Source: Strobilurus pachycystidiatus | Lineage: Eukaryota > Basidiomycota > Agaricomycetes > Agaricales > Physalacriaceae | Direction of reading: 5' to 3' | NCBI GenBank assembly: GCA_019915135.1 | Contig: JAHLMK010000038.1 | Coordinates: 1-64,000, forward strand | DNA: 64,000 nucleotides | Part shown: positions 1 to 11,812 of the stretch, one piece after another | How positions within the stretch are numbered: position 1 is the stretch's first letter | Layout: every line of letters starts with the position of its first letter | Notes under the pieces: model-generated | What the model saw: only the letters and a program-made list of their open reading frames with translations | Told to the model about the DNA's origin: nothing | The model's database searches: none | Position numbers and translations under genes: made by a program

Positions 1-129
1 GTAGTGATATGAGACAGGTTGTCCCGATGAGGTACTCCTATGCAATATCAAGTGCTTTGCCTTGATTGCGTGATGTTCCCCACAAGAGGAGGGCGCAGAC
101 AGGGGGCAGGTGTCCGGCAAATCGGGTAA

Positions 130-963
130 ATCAACCCACCTCGTATGGTCGTGGGAAATCGACCATATTGCCGTGATGCCGAGTTCCTGCATCAAAACTG
201 GCATCAAACTGGCAGTCGCAGAGTCCAGACTCGGAGGAGTGTTTGTCGACTCGACAGCTCACGCCACGCACATATACACTGTCTATGAATATGATGGAAT
301 ACATGCGTGATTATTACAAAAGAAAATATGTATGTATTGCCTTCAATCAACATACATTGTCTTCATTGGTATCCTCTTCCGCACAATGATGGAGTCTCTT
401 GCCCTCCCGAGTGCAAATTGACGTTTGATGGTATGCTTTGTATCACTCTCTGCAGTTACACCATTGTCAGAGATGCCAGGTTTCCAGTAGCTCGCTGAAT
501 TGCATGGAGATGCACGAATCTGCTGAACTTTGCAATCACAATGAATGGCCAAAGATGTGAGAGATTGCAGTGCAACGGAGAATGCAGAGACATCCGAGGG
601 TGAGCCGCAGGAATAACTTGAGTCCCGCACAACCTCATACGGCTACAACTTGTTCAAGCATGCCGACAGCAGAAGGTCCAAGACAATCACACACCTTAGG
701 CTTCTGCTCACAATCAATGTGATTTTGGCCGCCAATCTGCTTCTTGCAACCCATTGATGGTCCTGTCTAGAATGGGGCTGAATGGTTTGAGGTCATTTAG
801 TCTTAGATTCATAAGATGTACACACATGCTGGTAGGAGTAAAGCTACAATAATCACCAACGCAAGCTGCCTATGCTCTATCAAAGCCGTGACAATGTGTG
901 ATCTGAAGTTGCGGCATCACGGCAATATGGTCGATTTCCCACAACCATATGAGGTGGGTTGAT
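130..963. mobile_element. Inverted-repeat DNA element remnant, unclassified
   Basis: Two arms of 52 bases at 130-181 and 912-963 are reverse complements with only two mismatches (arm start ATCAACCCACCTC). The ~730 bases between them hold only short ORFs and no recognisable protein. An 11-base direct repeat, GGGCGCAGACA, lies just outside at 91-101 and 966-976. It abuts the right arm within 2 bases but stands 28 bases off the left arm, so it is a possible but not clean target-site duplication. An 11-base duplication with long arms would fit a Mutator-like non-autonomous element. The class is a guess; the inverted repeat is directly visible. Confidence 0.6.
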
Positions 964-986
964 CTGGGCGCAGACAACATACAATG

Positions 987-1020
987 CCCGTTGCTAGGGC
1001 GTTGTGGCCCTAGCAACGGG
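987..1020. repeat. Perfect 14-bp-stem hairpin
   Basis: CCCGTTGCTAGGGC at 987-1000 is the exact reverse complement of 1007-1020, with a 6-base loop GTTGTG. It lies 24 bases beyond the right arm of the neighbouring inverted-repeat element. No terminator-like T run or Helitron CTRR end follows. Its role is unknown. Confidence 0.85.
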
Positions 1021-1229
1021 TTGTTGAAGTACACGTAAGCCCTTCTCATGGGCAGCATGGCTGCAACAACAACAATGCCAATGACGCTAACAACTCAAAG
1101 AGGTTGCAATTTGATGGGAGATCCGGCACAAGAACGGAGGAGGCGGTGCATCAGGTGGTTCTCTTGCTGTCAACCTGTTTGAGCTGACCAGGTATTCCTC
1201 TCCTTCCGTCTCCCCGTGTCAAGACTTGA

Positions 1230-1702
1230 TAGACATGATCACGAGTGTCTATTCGGATGTATCCGACATCCGAACCACGAATATGTGCACCTCAAACCCA
1301 GATATTCATATTCGGATGGATATCTGACATTGCATCCGAGATAATTGTCCAATATCCGAATATTTGTGAATATTCATCCGAATATATTCGAATATATCTG
1401 AATATCCATGAGTATTGGCATAATATTGCATCAAGAGCAGCCTGAAACCATACCTACTATGAAGTTATGGTATTACACTGTGTGTAAATGTCAATTAGAG
1501 TCACATAGCTAACACAGAACACTCATATACTACAGCCCACACTATCATGTCTCGGATGTCTGCTCAAAAAGTGGACATCCGACATCCGAGAGGCATCCGA
1601 CATCCGAGAGGTATCCGACATCCGACATCCAAATATCTTCGGATGTCGGATACGAATATAATTGAAATATCCAAAAATATCCGACATTCGTGCTCATGTC
1701 TA
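1230..1702. mobile_element. hAT-derived MITE, ~473 bp
   Basis: The left end TAGACATGATCACGAGTG and the reverse complement of the right end (TAGACATGAGCACGAATG) form terminal inverted repeats. The same terminus occurs at 11813, 16596 and, inverted, 25326, which are ends of full hAT elements here. The interior has no transposase but is packed with the subterminal words CGGATG/CATCCG seen in the larger copies, so it is a deletion derivative of that family. The word TGTCAAGAC occurs at 1217-1225 and again at 1703-1711, immediately after the right end. On the left four extra bases (TTGA) separate it from the terminus, so the target duplication is likely but imperfect. Confidence 0.75.
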
Positions 1703-1809
1703 TGTCAAGACTGGTGCCCAAATACTAAGGCGGCCACCCAAGTCACACAAACAAGACGGAGAGGAGAGATGGAGATTGAGATATGAGACATGGACGTCGT
1801 GGAGGAGTG

Positions 1810-2184
1810 TGTCAAGCTACAATAATACTAGGAGCGACCGAGCAGTGAGTAGACGAAGAGAACAGACTGAGGAAACTAGAGGGAAGGGAGCTACTATATA
1901 TATACAAAGTCCATGGCTGTGTAGTAAGAAGGAGAACAATAAGACAATAGGAAGTCCTAATGTGGCGAGACAATAGGCGGGCCGGAGTAGAGACAATAGC
2001 CGGTCCGGAGTGGACCCAGGTGGTCATTAGACCACTGATGGACAGGTCTAGGCAATGCCAAGACGCTGGATGCTAAGTGAATGTGGGCTAGGCCCAGGCC
2101 GAGGTGAATGTAGAGATGGGAGAATGTGGCAATGTCGGGAGTGGAGACGCGATGGAGGAAGCAGATCAGAGGCAATTCGTGACA
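1810..2184 (-). repeat. Ty3/Gypsy 3' LTR, 375 bp
   Basis: On the minus strand the segment begins TGTCACGAATTGCC and ends GTAGCTTGACA, giving the TGTCA...TGACA ends expected of an LTR. It follows directly on a purine-rich tract (AAAGAGGGGGT on the minus strand, 2187-2197), which is the plus-strand priming site of LTR retrotransposons, and that tract overlaps the end of the pol reading frame. A TATATATATA stretch near 1891-1903 could be the LTR promoter. No partner 5' LTR is seen because the element is truncated at about 4557. Confidence 0.7.
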
Positions 2185-2186
2185 AT

Positions 2187-2197
2187 ACCCCCTCTTT
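2187..2197 (-). other. Polypurine tract of the Gypsy element
   Basis: AAAGAGGGGGT read on the minus strand lies 2 bases upstream of the 3' LTR start. Position and composition fit the plus-strand primer site of Ty3/Gypsy elements. Confidence 0.65.
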
Positions 2198-3234
2198 AGA
2201 ATGCGCTTGCACCTGGAGCGCAGAAGTCCCCATCCAGATGTCGTTTTGAACACCTTGTAACCAACTTTAAACGTAATGCCCTTCTTGGTGACATCTCCGT
2301 TGTTCCGCTTTATGATCTCTGCGGCGGTGGTAAGGCTAGTCTTGACTTCCTCGCGGAGCCGCTCTAGGTGGGTCAGGCGTCCTTCAACAGTGGAAATGTT
2401 GGACGTGGGGTTCAAAGAGGGGTATAAGCGGAGTTTGAAACCGTGAAGGAGTTTGAAGGAGGACTTGCTCGTGGCAGAGTGAATGCGACTGTTGTGAGAG
2501 AATTCCGCAAAGGAAAGGTATTTGACCCAGTTGTCTTGTTGGTAGTTACAGAAAACGCGGAGGTATTGTTCAAGTTCTTGATTATAACGCTCGGTTTCGC
2601 CATCTGTTTGAGGATGGTAAGCCGTACTAAGCGCAGAGATAATTCCTAGCTTAGCGTGAATAACTTGCATGACCTTGCTTGCAGACTGAGGACCACAATC
2701 GGAGATCATCTTGTCCTAGAGACCATAGCGTCGATAAACACCATCCACCAAGATATCAACCGTACCATCCGCATTGATGGTCTTGCAGTATGGAGATACA
2801 AATACCGTCTTGATGAAATAGTCAACAACACAATGGATAGCGTTATACCCTTCGCACGTGGGTAGATCTGTAATGAAGTTGGTGGTGATAGTCCCAAAAG
2901 GGCGCTCGGGGATCTTGTTGAGTATAAGGGAAACATGTGCCGGATGATTCCTAGGTTTTGTCATCTGACAAGTAGCACAGCCATCCACATAGTTGCAAAC
3001 AAAGACAGACATGCCTGGTCACCAAAATTCTCGACTGAGAAGTTTGTAGGTCTTGAAGCGTCCAGGGTGTCCAGGACTGAGAGAGTCATGGTGCATCTTG
3101 ACAATGTCTCGACGTAATTGCAGGTTATTGGGAACATAGACCTTGCCATGGAAGAGAACTAGTCCATCTTCGTAGTTCCATTCCTGTAAATTTTTGACCA
3201 GCAAACGAGAACCATTGCAAAGAATGACTTCTAA

Positions 3235-3612
3235 CACTACGGACAGGTAATTTTATTTCATGTGAAAAATTACTTGTAAAAGGTTATGAAAAAAGTCATA
3301 TTTTGCATCATATTTTATTGTTGCCGAAATGTGACTTTTTTGGCCGGCAAAGGCCTTGACAAAGGTAACCTTTCACAATTGTGAAAGACAATCTTTTTCA
3401 GAGCCAACCGCCCATTGCCCAATGAGCACCCGCTGATATTTGGCTGTGAGAAATGTAATCTTTTACCAAGGTAAAAAAGCAGCCTTTTCAAGGTCTTTTC
3501 CAATTGCAAAAACAGCAGTTCAGCATTGATAAACTCTTTTGTTAATTTTTGCCTTTTTCATATCGTTTGACGAGTAATTTTACCTAAGAAATAAAACTAC
3601 CTGTCCGTAGTG
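3235..3612. mobile_element. PIF/Harbinger-like MITE, 378 bp
   Basis: The terminal inverted repeat starts CACTACGGACAGGTA at 3235 and its mirror ends at 3612. It is ~26 bases long with one or two mismatches. The element is flanked on both sides by the trinucleotide TAA (3232-3234 and 3613-3615), matching the TWA duplication of PIF/Harbinger elements. It is AT-rich and non-coding. It interrupts the Gypsy pol between RNase H and integrase, and the host frame is continuous without it. Confidence 0.85.
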
Positions 3613-4557
3613 TAACGCACCACAGACCTCAGCGTCCTTATTTGGACATTCCCGAATACATTGTCGCAGCTCAGCATCTCTAATGGCTACAATTTCTCCA
3701 GGTCTGGTAGCGCAAATTTGGAAAAAACTTTGTATCAAGGAGGACCCTGTTGGTGTTGTTATCATTGACCCCCTCTTTGTGATCCGCACGGCGGGAAAGT
3801 GGGTCACTACGGTTCTGAGTACCAGGTTTATAAGTGAGAGTAAAATCAAAGCGAGTGAGGAATAGTGTCCAGCGAGCCTGTCGCCGGCTGAGTTTCTGCA
3901 AGTTGGCAAAATACTCAAGGTTCTTGTGGTCGGTGAGAATATCAACTTGGTGTGCTGAACCTTCGAGGTACTGGCGCCAGGCTTCCAGAGCACGAATAAT
4001 AGCGAGAAGTTCCTGGTCATGAATGTCATAATTGCGTTGGGGTTCAGAGAGGGACTTAAAGATGTAGGCGACAGGATGCCATTAGTCGTTGTTGCCTGTC
4101 TGGGATAGGATTCCGCCTGTGACATAGTCTGAAGAGTCTATTTCCACACGATAGGGCTTGTTGGGGTTAAGCATAATAAGGATGAGTGACGATGTGAACA
4201 CATCTTTAAGTGCCTCAAAGGCCTTTTGACACTCCGGTTTCCAGACCCATGGTTTGTCTTTCTTGGTGAGATTAAACAGGGGGCGCGCAATCTGAGGGAT
4301 ACCTTCAATGAAATGGCGGTAGAAGTTCCCAAAGCCAAGGAATGATTGGACGTTCTTGACATTCTGAGGTAATGGCCATTTGGCAACACCGTCTACCTTG
4401 ACTGGATCTATGCAAAGTTTGTTGTGAGAGATGATGAGTCCGAGAAATTCAATAGACTCAGCTTTAAAGGTGCATTTCTCAGGCTTAGCATAGAGATTGT
4501 GCTCCTTCAGGCGCTGGAGAACTTGCAAGACGACCTTGCAGTGTTCTTCTAAGACAG

Positions 4558-5498
4558 TGTAATATGGGCTTCGGCCCCTTCTTGTTATGATCTTGACCCG
4601 GAGTTCTAACGGGTATACGACCTTGTTCCTTGCGGTGGTGGGATGCCGGTTAGGAACTCCGCTCAAACAAATATCTGGTTCCGCCACCAGCCCCACTTGC
4701 AGACAATACTTCCGCGGAAGTATCACCTTCCCTTTCCTCCCACGTACCATTGAATACGAACTTACAAAGAGTCCGCGTAACCAAGCGGCGGACTCTCTCT
4801 GTCATTTTGACACTCCAAGGGAACCCTGGCAAACTAAGTAACATACGCGCCTACATCCAGATCATTTGATCCGACTGCAGGGAAGTTTGAGGGAACACTC
4901 TTGCCACATCAACCACCAAACTCGCTCGGGCAGTTCTAATTCAGCAAAGATTGATCGCCGCAGGAGAGAGACACGTCCAATCATTCCCGCTCGGCTAAGA
5001 GCCCTTCCCGATTGCCCGCCCCTCGTATGACTATGTTCATGAGAACCCGCTCCTCTGGTAGAGCTGGCTGGCGCTTCTTGAAAAGAAGCACCATGCGCTC
5101 CCAGGATGCCACCCGCCCTATTGCGCCCATTGCCATCGATCCCGCCGCACAACCATGCGGACAAACTCGACCGCTGATTGGCATTGACTCTCGCCGCGTC
5201 GGCTGACGACCCGCCATTGTCGGACAGGCCTGGATCATTTACGCGTTTAGCCGGGACCTCAAAGAAGGTTCTCGATATTGGGAGAACGAGTCAGGAGCGC
5301 CTTTTTAGGATAGGCGGCGGGACAGCACGATCCCGCCGCCTGACGTATAAATACAGCACCATCATACTTGTAAATCTTCAGAGTGGACTTTACATTCAAC
5401 CATCCCGTTCTTTGTCCCTTTCCTCTTCCTCCGTCAAGTAGGCCGTCCTCTTAGATATTGACTGAGTCAATCTCTAAATTACGCCCTCTTGTGTAACA
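4558..5498 (+). repeat. Putative LTR (~940 bp) with PBS-like site downstream
   Basis: The segment begins TGTAATATGGGC exactly where the Gypsy RT similarity stops and ends CTTGTGTAACA. It has a TATAAATA box at 5346-5353 about 150 bases before the end, as in a plus-oriented LTR. TTGGCGCCCC at 5530 resembles a tRNA-primer binding site but lies ~30 bases downstream, farther than usual. No second copy is in the window and no 5-base duplication was found, so the boundaries are provisional. It contains GC-rich repeats (GGCGGGACAGCACGATCCCG). The alternative is an unrelated spacer. Confidence 0.4.
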
Positions 5499-7489
5499 AC
5501 TCAGCAGATGACTCAAGGAGTCCGTTTAGTTGGCGCCCCGACCCTCAGCCGTGTTGATTCCTGCCAGCGAGTCATCCCCGATCCCGATAAACGATCTGAC
5601 CTATTGAGGGTCGTAGGACGGACGCTAACATTTCTCTGACAAGAGCTACATATTTCAATTCTCAGAATGTTAATACGACCGGTGTTTATTATGGACTATA
5701 ACCGGACCCGTGTAGTGCGAACATGTGTATTATTTGATTCAGGGTCGCGTCTTCTCTAGCAGAGACACATCTTTCGGTTTACTCAACAATATATCTTATT
5801 CTCAGTCTCTCAAGTGTCGTTGAGCACCGGCTCCGCCATTGAGAATAGCAACTACATACCCTCTGGCATTGACGTGTCGCGCTGCCATGACCGTGGGACT
5901 ATTATGTAACATGAATCTTGAAGTTGGAAACCGCTGCCTGATGAGTCTTAACCACAGACGAATCGGAGGATCACCGTCGCAGCCACCATCTCATTGTCAT
6001 ACCAGCTAGATCTCGCGCTTGTTAGCCCGTACTTTCCGCCTTACCCGCCCAAATGTTCACAAACCTGTCTGATTGCTTGTACCCCGTCACCAACTCCCTC
6101 ACGCAACAATCAGCTTAGTCTGAACGACGACTGCCTAATTTGTGCCCGTCTTTTGCCAAACGCTTCCTGCTTGTCATCCACGCCTCCTCCAAACCACACT
6201 GCCCTGGATTCTTTGCCTGGCACGTCCCTGTACGCCTGCTTGCAATCTGAGCCCGCCTTGCGTATTCACAAACCCTTTGCACTGTTTCCGTCTTTTCTCT
6301 TGCACATCCACTTGCCTGTCTACTTTTGTATGTTCGCAAACATGTCCAAGCACTCTCTCACCAACAGCAAGATGGACGTTGACCCGCCGGCCAACAACTC
6401 AGAGGCGCCTTTTAGGCCTCTCAAGCGTGTTTGAGATAATACTGCCGGGGACCACCATGTGGCCCCTGCGTTGTACTTGCATGCTGCGGCGAGTTCTGCA
6501 AAAGCAAACTTGGCACACAATCAGCCTTGACTGTTAGTTTAATATATGAAACCAGCTCATTAGGTTGATTAATGAATGCATTATTCAGCCAAAAATGAAC
6601 TGCATACCAAAGCGTACCTTAATGGCGGGCCCGCTAGATGTGACAGAGTGTGACCTCTGGGCAAATGGGCGGGATCCCTCCTGCGTGCCCCTTGCTTATT
6701 GCATAATCCTGATATTTTATTACATGGGGCCGCTGCTGGCGCCTTTGATGAGGTCATTGTCATCCTTTTATGGCGGCATAAATATACCGACTCCATCAAC
6801 CATATCGGAATGCCTTGCGCATGTCTTACTAATTAGTCGCCGCTGTTCAGGGATTAATTGTTCAGAGAAGTCCATATTAGAGGAACAACAAATGTGGCGC
6901 AATACAAGATATATGCTACATACATGATACCCGTGCTCTGGTTTTGCAGAATACATACAAGATGTATTTTCAGTTGATTTGGCGGCTATGCGCTGAATGC
7001 GCGCTTTTCGAGTCAGATGTCGTGGGGCGCACTTTGCTCAAATCGGGCTTATTACATGTCATCAGTATGATGTCATGTTGAACTTGTAATATTACACACG
7101 TCATTAAAAGTACAAGAACCTATGATAAGAGCTGCTGGAAGACATAATCTACGTCCTGCACAGCCTTGGGCCAATCCTTCTTTACCCACTCCAACTGTTA
7201 GTTATTCCTGAACTCAAATGTTTTAGGGACAGCGGCAATGACATTGCGCCAAAAGCGCAGACACGCTATGACGCTCATTAGCCCGTTCAATCCCAAAATG
7301 CAAATGGTGTCCCAGCTCCCAGGTTTGTTCGTGTGAAGCGCCCGTTTACTCTCATTGCGCAGCAATACCCCGTCGTCAAGTCCGTCAAAGCGTCAACAAG
7401 CGACAGGAAGAGGCCACGAGCAAGCAGTCCTGCGTAACGCCAGAAGCTTGGTGGCGGCCTCGTGTGATTACAGCACAATGATACACATT
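5499..7489. other. Probable retroelement debris, no recognised gene
   Basis: About 2 kb without a recognisable domain. At 6343-6531 on the plus strand a short frame starts MSKHSLTNSKMDVDPPANN, crosses one TGA after LKRV and continues through HHVAPALYLHAAASSAKANLAHN. The MDVDPP style is common at the start of basidiomycete retrotransposon and hypothetical proteins, so it may be a gag-like N-terminus following the LTR-like sequence upstream. A CATAAATAT box lies near 6777. On the minus strand 7287-7478 holds a short open frame with no recognised motif. Confidence 0.35.
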
Positions 7490-8697
7490 GTAGAATCCTA
7501 GTGCCAGAACCAAGGAATTTTGCGATTCCTGTAGGAGTCTATGCCAGGACTTCCAGTCACAGCACAACGACCAGAGAGACACACGGAGAAACTACCTTAA
7601 CGCAGGCAAGTCTCCAGGACTAAGGGAAACATCATACGCGCTTTAGAACGCGGTACAATTGACCAATCGTACTCCTTAACTCCGAATATCCTTATCCAAG
7701 CGTTGTACTCTTAAAAACCAGGAGTTCACTCAACCGTGTCGGTCATGCAACGACAAGTGCCTACCAGAAATAGCACTACGGAAAGTACCCAGGCAGGAGA
7801 TACTCTACCAAGAAGGCTCAAGGAGTTTACTCGTGCTAAGTCAGAACTCATGCGACCAAGAATAGATCACGGAGAAGATCTCTCTTCCGGGCCATGGCGC
7901 CTTCGGAATAGTGATCTCCGCTCCGACGCCCCGCACCAAAGAAGAAAAACGGACTTCGATCCGCTGCCGCCAATCACTAAAGATAGACCTGGCTAAAAGG
8001 CCCAATCATGAATCTTGTACCTTGCTGGAACTCGCATATTGATGTGGTGTCACTGAGTTGTCAAAAACGAATCACCTTCCAAGCGCTAAGGACAAACCCA
8101 ACCAACGCCTAAAGACACAAAAGAACTCATTAAGGAGTTTTGTGTTCGTTAGAAGGCCGGGTTGCAAGTAGTTCTGCCTTGCAATCACGCTCTATTGTGA
8201 AGTATTTGCCTTTGAGGAGTTTAGTTGAGTTTGAACGAGTGTTGTTATCGTCTGAAACACCTTATGGAACCTTTGGTCCCAGTCCAAGACACTAGAAGTT
8301 TGGTTTAAGGACAAGGAAATTGCCTTACTTGGTAGCAGTCCAGTAGCATAAACACCTACGATAGCGGCCTGCCATAAGACAATTGCCTTGTATAAAAGAA
8401 CGATCAATAAGAAGGAGCTACATTGTCTCGCGCTGTTTAAGGTCTCCATACGTTGTGACTTTGGCCTACGACTTTCAGATTATCTTGTTTGACTTTGTGA
8501 TCTCCCTACACCCCCTAAAACTATTCGAACGCAAAGTTTGGAATACATCTCTATTGTTCCAGTACCAAAAGTACTTGTTCCTTCAAACAACTACATCAGC
8601 CTCGCTCCCACAAGGAGTATTAGTGAGATATAAGGATAGATAGGATAGATTTCATAGTCTCTTTTTAGAGGTCTATTTCAAACGTGCATATTAACGC
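7490..8697 (+). repeat. LTR-like tandem unit 1 (diverged)
   Basis: This ~1.2-kb block is repeated, in the same order, by the next block. Shared words in order include GGAATTTTGCGATTCCTG (7517 and 8733), a CCTCCAGGAC/TCTCCAGGAC stretch, CGAATATYCTTATCC, GAAGGCCGG (8153 and 9816), GAGTTTGAACGAGTGTTG, AAGACACTAGAAGTTTGG, and a final AGAGGTCTATT (8667 and 10342). No stable protein is encoded. A head-to-tail repeat just before a PBS-like site and gag suggests tandem LTRs from LTR-LTR recombination. Exact ends are uncertain. Confidence 0.55.
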
Positions 8698-10367
8698 TGA
8701 TACGCAGGGTACTATTTCAGTACTAGAAACGGGGAATTTTGCGATTCCTGAATAGCCCAAAGACCTTAGGCTCCAGTCAAGTACTTAGGATAGAGCACGC
8801 AGGAGTTACTGCCTTGACGCGGGCAAGCCTCCAGGACAAGGTCCAGGCGCCTTAACAAGTCCATTAGGACAGGCGCGATCGAAACCTTCGATCACCTTCA
8901 TCCGAATATTCTTATCCGCGCGTTGGATCTCTGTCGAGATCCCGTACCTTTGCGTGTACCTTGTACTACAGACTATGTGCTATAACCATTTGTACCCAAG
9001 AAGGGCCCAAAGGTCTCCAAGCGGTTCAGTCAGAGCGACCTAAGACCTGCGCACATCAACATCAACTCGAAAACCTGGAAGGTCCCAAAATAGTTCAAGG
9101 ACGTCATAACCCTTCTGGGGAAATAACCTTCGGAGTTGTCAAGGACTCCGAACCGACGCCTTCTGCTATGCCGATTGATCATGATCTACGATCAAGGACC
9201 ACCCCGAAAGAAGGGTGTATTACCACTTTAAGAAAGCACTCCCCTGTGGCGTCTGCGCTCGAAAGAATGTTCTTGATGCTTTCAACCCGACCTATCCACA
9301 AGAAAGCAGGTATCTGTAGGACCTTGTATCATAAAGATACCTAAAGATTGAAGTCCTTATCGGACCGTGATCTCCTGAGCCCAAGGATTGTACCATACCG
9401 CCAACGTGGCGTATATGGCTAAAGGACCAAGCGGTTCGTCCGCAGTTGTTTTGACCAGGGATAGCCAATAAGAATCCAGCACTTGTATGACTCGAAAGTC
9501 CGAGATATCCAATCCTAGAATAGATGCTTACTCAGTAGGAGACCACCAGTAGTATAAAAGGGCCCAAAGGACCCATATTTTGTTAGCTTAGATCCCCCCC
9601 AGTAGCCGCTAGTAAGACGCAGCCGTTGTAGTGAATCTATCTCGAGTTTCGGCTCATTTCTGCAAAGTACCCAAAGACCCCAAAGACCTTTCCAAGATTT
9701 AAAGACATCAGGTGTTGCCAAACTCCTTGAAAGACTCAAAGGAACCTTATTCCGACATACTAAGTTGAGTACCAACAAATCTACTTGGTGTTAGAACCTT
9801 GTATTCGCAAGAAGGCCGGTTTGCAAGTGGTTCTGTCCTGCACTCACGCTCTTTCGTGAAGTACTTCCCTTTGAGGAATAAGTTGAGTTTGAACGAGTGT
9901 TGTCAATGTCTGAGACACTTTTCAGAACCTTTGGTCCCGGTGCAAGACACTAGAAGTTTGGTTTAAGTGCAAGAAGGAGTCTTTATTGTTAGCAGTCCAG
10001 TGGCGTAAAACCTGCGGTAGCGGCCTGACAATTCCAAGACAAAGTCCTTGTACACCAGAGCACTTGATAGGTAGAAGCTACATTGCCTCGCGCTGTTTAA
10101 GGTCTTCATACGTCAAGAGGTTTGGCCTACGACTTCAAGGTTTTCTTGTGTCATTTCAATCAGAATCCCTACACCCCCAAAAACAACTCGTAGTTTAACT
10201 ACAGCATTCGGAATACATCTCTATTTCTCCATTACCCAAAAGCATCTTGTTCTCTTGAACCTTTATGCACCCCAGCTCCCTTATAAGGAGTACTAGTTGT
10301 GATAAGGATTGATAGTGTGGTTAGACGATAGTTTCTTTTTCAGAGGTCTATTCCGAACTTGCACATC
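8698..10367 (+). repeat. LTR-like tandem unit 2, next to gag
   Basis: Second member of the tandem pair, ~450 bases longer than the first because of extra sequence around 9000-9750. It ends in CTTGCACA, just ahead of a PBS-like site and the gag frame, so this unit would be the functional 5' LTR. The better-conserved core is 9804-10367 (starts TGTATTCGCAAGAAGG, ends CTTGCACA), with counterpart 8136-8697. A shorter LTR of ~560 bp limited to that core is the alternative reading. Confidence 0.5.
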
Positions 10368-10372
10368 ATATT

Positions 10373-10390
10373 TTGGAGCCCACCGCGAGG
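10373..10390 (+). other. PBS-like site upstream of gag
   Basis: TTGGAGCCCACCGCGAGG begins with the TGG expected of a primer-binding site complementary to a tRNA 3' end. It sits 6 bases after the putative LTR end and ~50 bases before the open gag frame. The tRNA was not identified. Confidence 0.4.
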
Positions 10391-10424
10391 GGGTGTAAAT
10401 TTTGATTTCGAAAGAGACTTCTAA

Positions 10425-11812
10425 GTTGACCTTGAGATCAGAATCTCCATAAACAAAAAGACACTGGCTGCAAGGAACTCTGGTCGTTACACCAACAGCC
10501 AGAACCGCGCAAATCCACAACCACCAAAAGGAGACCCAGTTATTTCCGGATCTTCAAATCCAGCAACCTCTGGTATCACTAGTCGCCTAAGAAGCAATCG
10601 CCCAATCGCCGGCTCACTTTACAATGGTTTACCTAGTGAAGTAGCTCAAGCACAGCGACGCTTTGCAGACCCGACTACTCCAAAGAACCAAAAGAAGAAA
10701 CGTACGCAAGTACCACCTTCAACACCTACTGCCCCTAGGATCAGATCTTCTTCAGATCCTGAATCACCTTCGAGAACTCCAACCAGTATCCGAAGACATT
10801 CGGACTCTAGAACTTCACCTAGTCTCGCATTTGTGACACCTTTCGGAAGTCCTTTGACTGACCTTAAAGACCCCGAAAGTCCAGAACCTATTACCCCCTT
10901 CATTGACTTTAACACGTCTACCCAAAACACGATACCAGTTCTAGTAATGGCAGTACGAGCAATTATACCTTCCGAGGAGCTTAGTGCTGAAGCTAAGAAA
11001 GAGATCCAAGGCAAGAAGATTCCGATACCATTCTCAAGGGATGCTCCCAAATTCAAGGGACACTCCGGCAATGATGTGAGGGAGTTCTTCACAATGTGCA
11101 ACTGGATCTTTGACCAGACAGGAATAGCCGAACAAGGTACTAAGTTGGAAGTAGCCGCGTTATACGCCGGTCACGAACAACGCTTTAGGTGGCACAAAAA
11201 CTCAGACTACCTGAAAGGTGTCTGGGCGGACTTCCAAGAATCAGTTCTCTCCTCATACTCAAAGGGAAAGAATGATCCTACGTATGTCCCAGCCAACCTA
11301 AAGGATGCCTTGAACCCGTACCTGGCTAGGCCAATAGCCAACAAGCAAAAGTGGGAAAGCTTTCAGCGCAAAGTACTTCATATCATGGGACATCTTATCA
11401 CGTCGGGAGAACTTACCAATGAGGGTGCTATAGAAGATATCAAGTCCTCTATTACAGAGGGAGTTTGGCATAATGTCCTTGGGGATCTCAGGCGCAATGC
11501 GAAAGCAAATGCAGCAGCCGGGACCACCCCCACCTATGACTTCACGTTGTCAGAGGTCGAGGCAGCAATCTCCAATTACTTCTTGACCGATAAATGGATG
11601 AGCAAGAGCGCAAAGGACAGTCCTTACAACAGGGAACTGGTCCCTGCCTCTACCACCCGAATCAAGACAGAGGAGTTGGATGAATACCTCAACAGGGTAG
11701 CTAGCCTTCAGGATATTATCCAGAAAGGAGAAAAAAACGCGAAGAGGCTCGCAAGACTGACCAGAAGATGATGGCAGAACTTCTCCATACCTTACAGCGT
11801 GGAGGTCCGCAA
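10425..11812 (+). pseudogene. Gag (capsid-like) ORF of an LTR retrotransposon, 3'-truncated
   Basis: An open frame runs from just after a TAA at 10422-10424 to 11771. The first in-frame ATG is near 10947, so the true start is unclear. Residues from the upstream part are Ser/Thr/Pro-rich and basic (DPTTPKNQKKKRTQ). A helical capsid-like region follows (IPIPFSRDAPKFKGHSGNDVREFF..., EVAALYAG, WKNSDYLKG-type spacing), as in agaricomycete Gypsy gags. A 1-base slip in the A run at ~11728-11736 shifts the frame; the shifted frame (KTDQKMMAELLHTLQRGGPQ) stays open right up to 11812, where a hAT terminus starts. So the hAT landed inside gag. The nucleocapsid and pol are missing from the window. Confidence 0.75.

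Larger units (their letters stand above)
2185..4557 (-). pseudogene. Ty3/Gypsy pol remnant: partial RT, RNase H, integrase
   Basis: Read leftwards from 4557. First comes the RT thumb and tether (LEEH...LQRLKEHNLYAKPEKC, then FLGFGNFYRHFI), then RNase H (WHPVAY; DHKNLEYFANLQKLSRRQARW at ~3850-3920), then the integrase zinc region (HHDSLSPGHPGRFKTYKLL, ~3040-3110) and the DDE core (VVDYF, ISDCGPQ, HPQTDGETERYNQELEQYL, ~2560-2850). The element is 5'-truncated inside RT: the catalytic YxDD block, protease and gag are absent. It is broken by stops at 3019-3021 (TGA where the family has Trp in FWWPGM) and 2716-2718 (TAG where Gln is expected), a stop after NND near 4082, a frameshift near 3700, and a MITE at 3235-3612. 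Removing the MITE and one TAA copy restores a continuous frame across ALEVIL, so the MITE came later. Confidence 0.9.

Noticed and set aside
987..1020. Helitron 3' hairpin
   Set aside because: The hairpin is perfect, but no CTRR end or matching 5' TC end with A/T insertion site was found.
1217..1711. Clean 8-bp duplication around the first hAT MITE
   Set aside because: TGTCAAGAC is repeated on both sides but is separated from the left terminus by four bases, so it is not reported as an exact duplication.
4558..5540. Complete LTR retrotransposon starting at 4558
   Set aside because: A TATA box and PBS-like word are present, but no gag/pol, no second LTR and no target duplication were found; kept only as a putative LTR.
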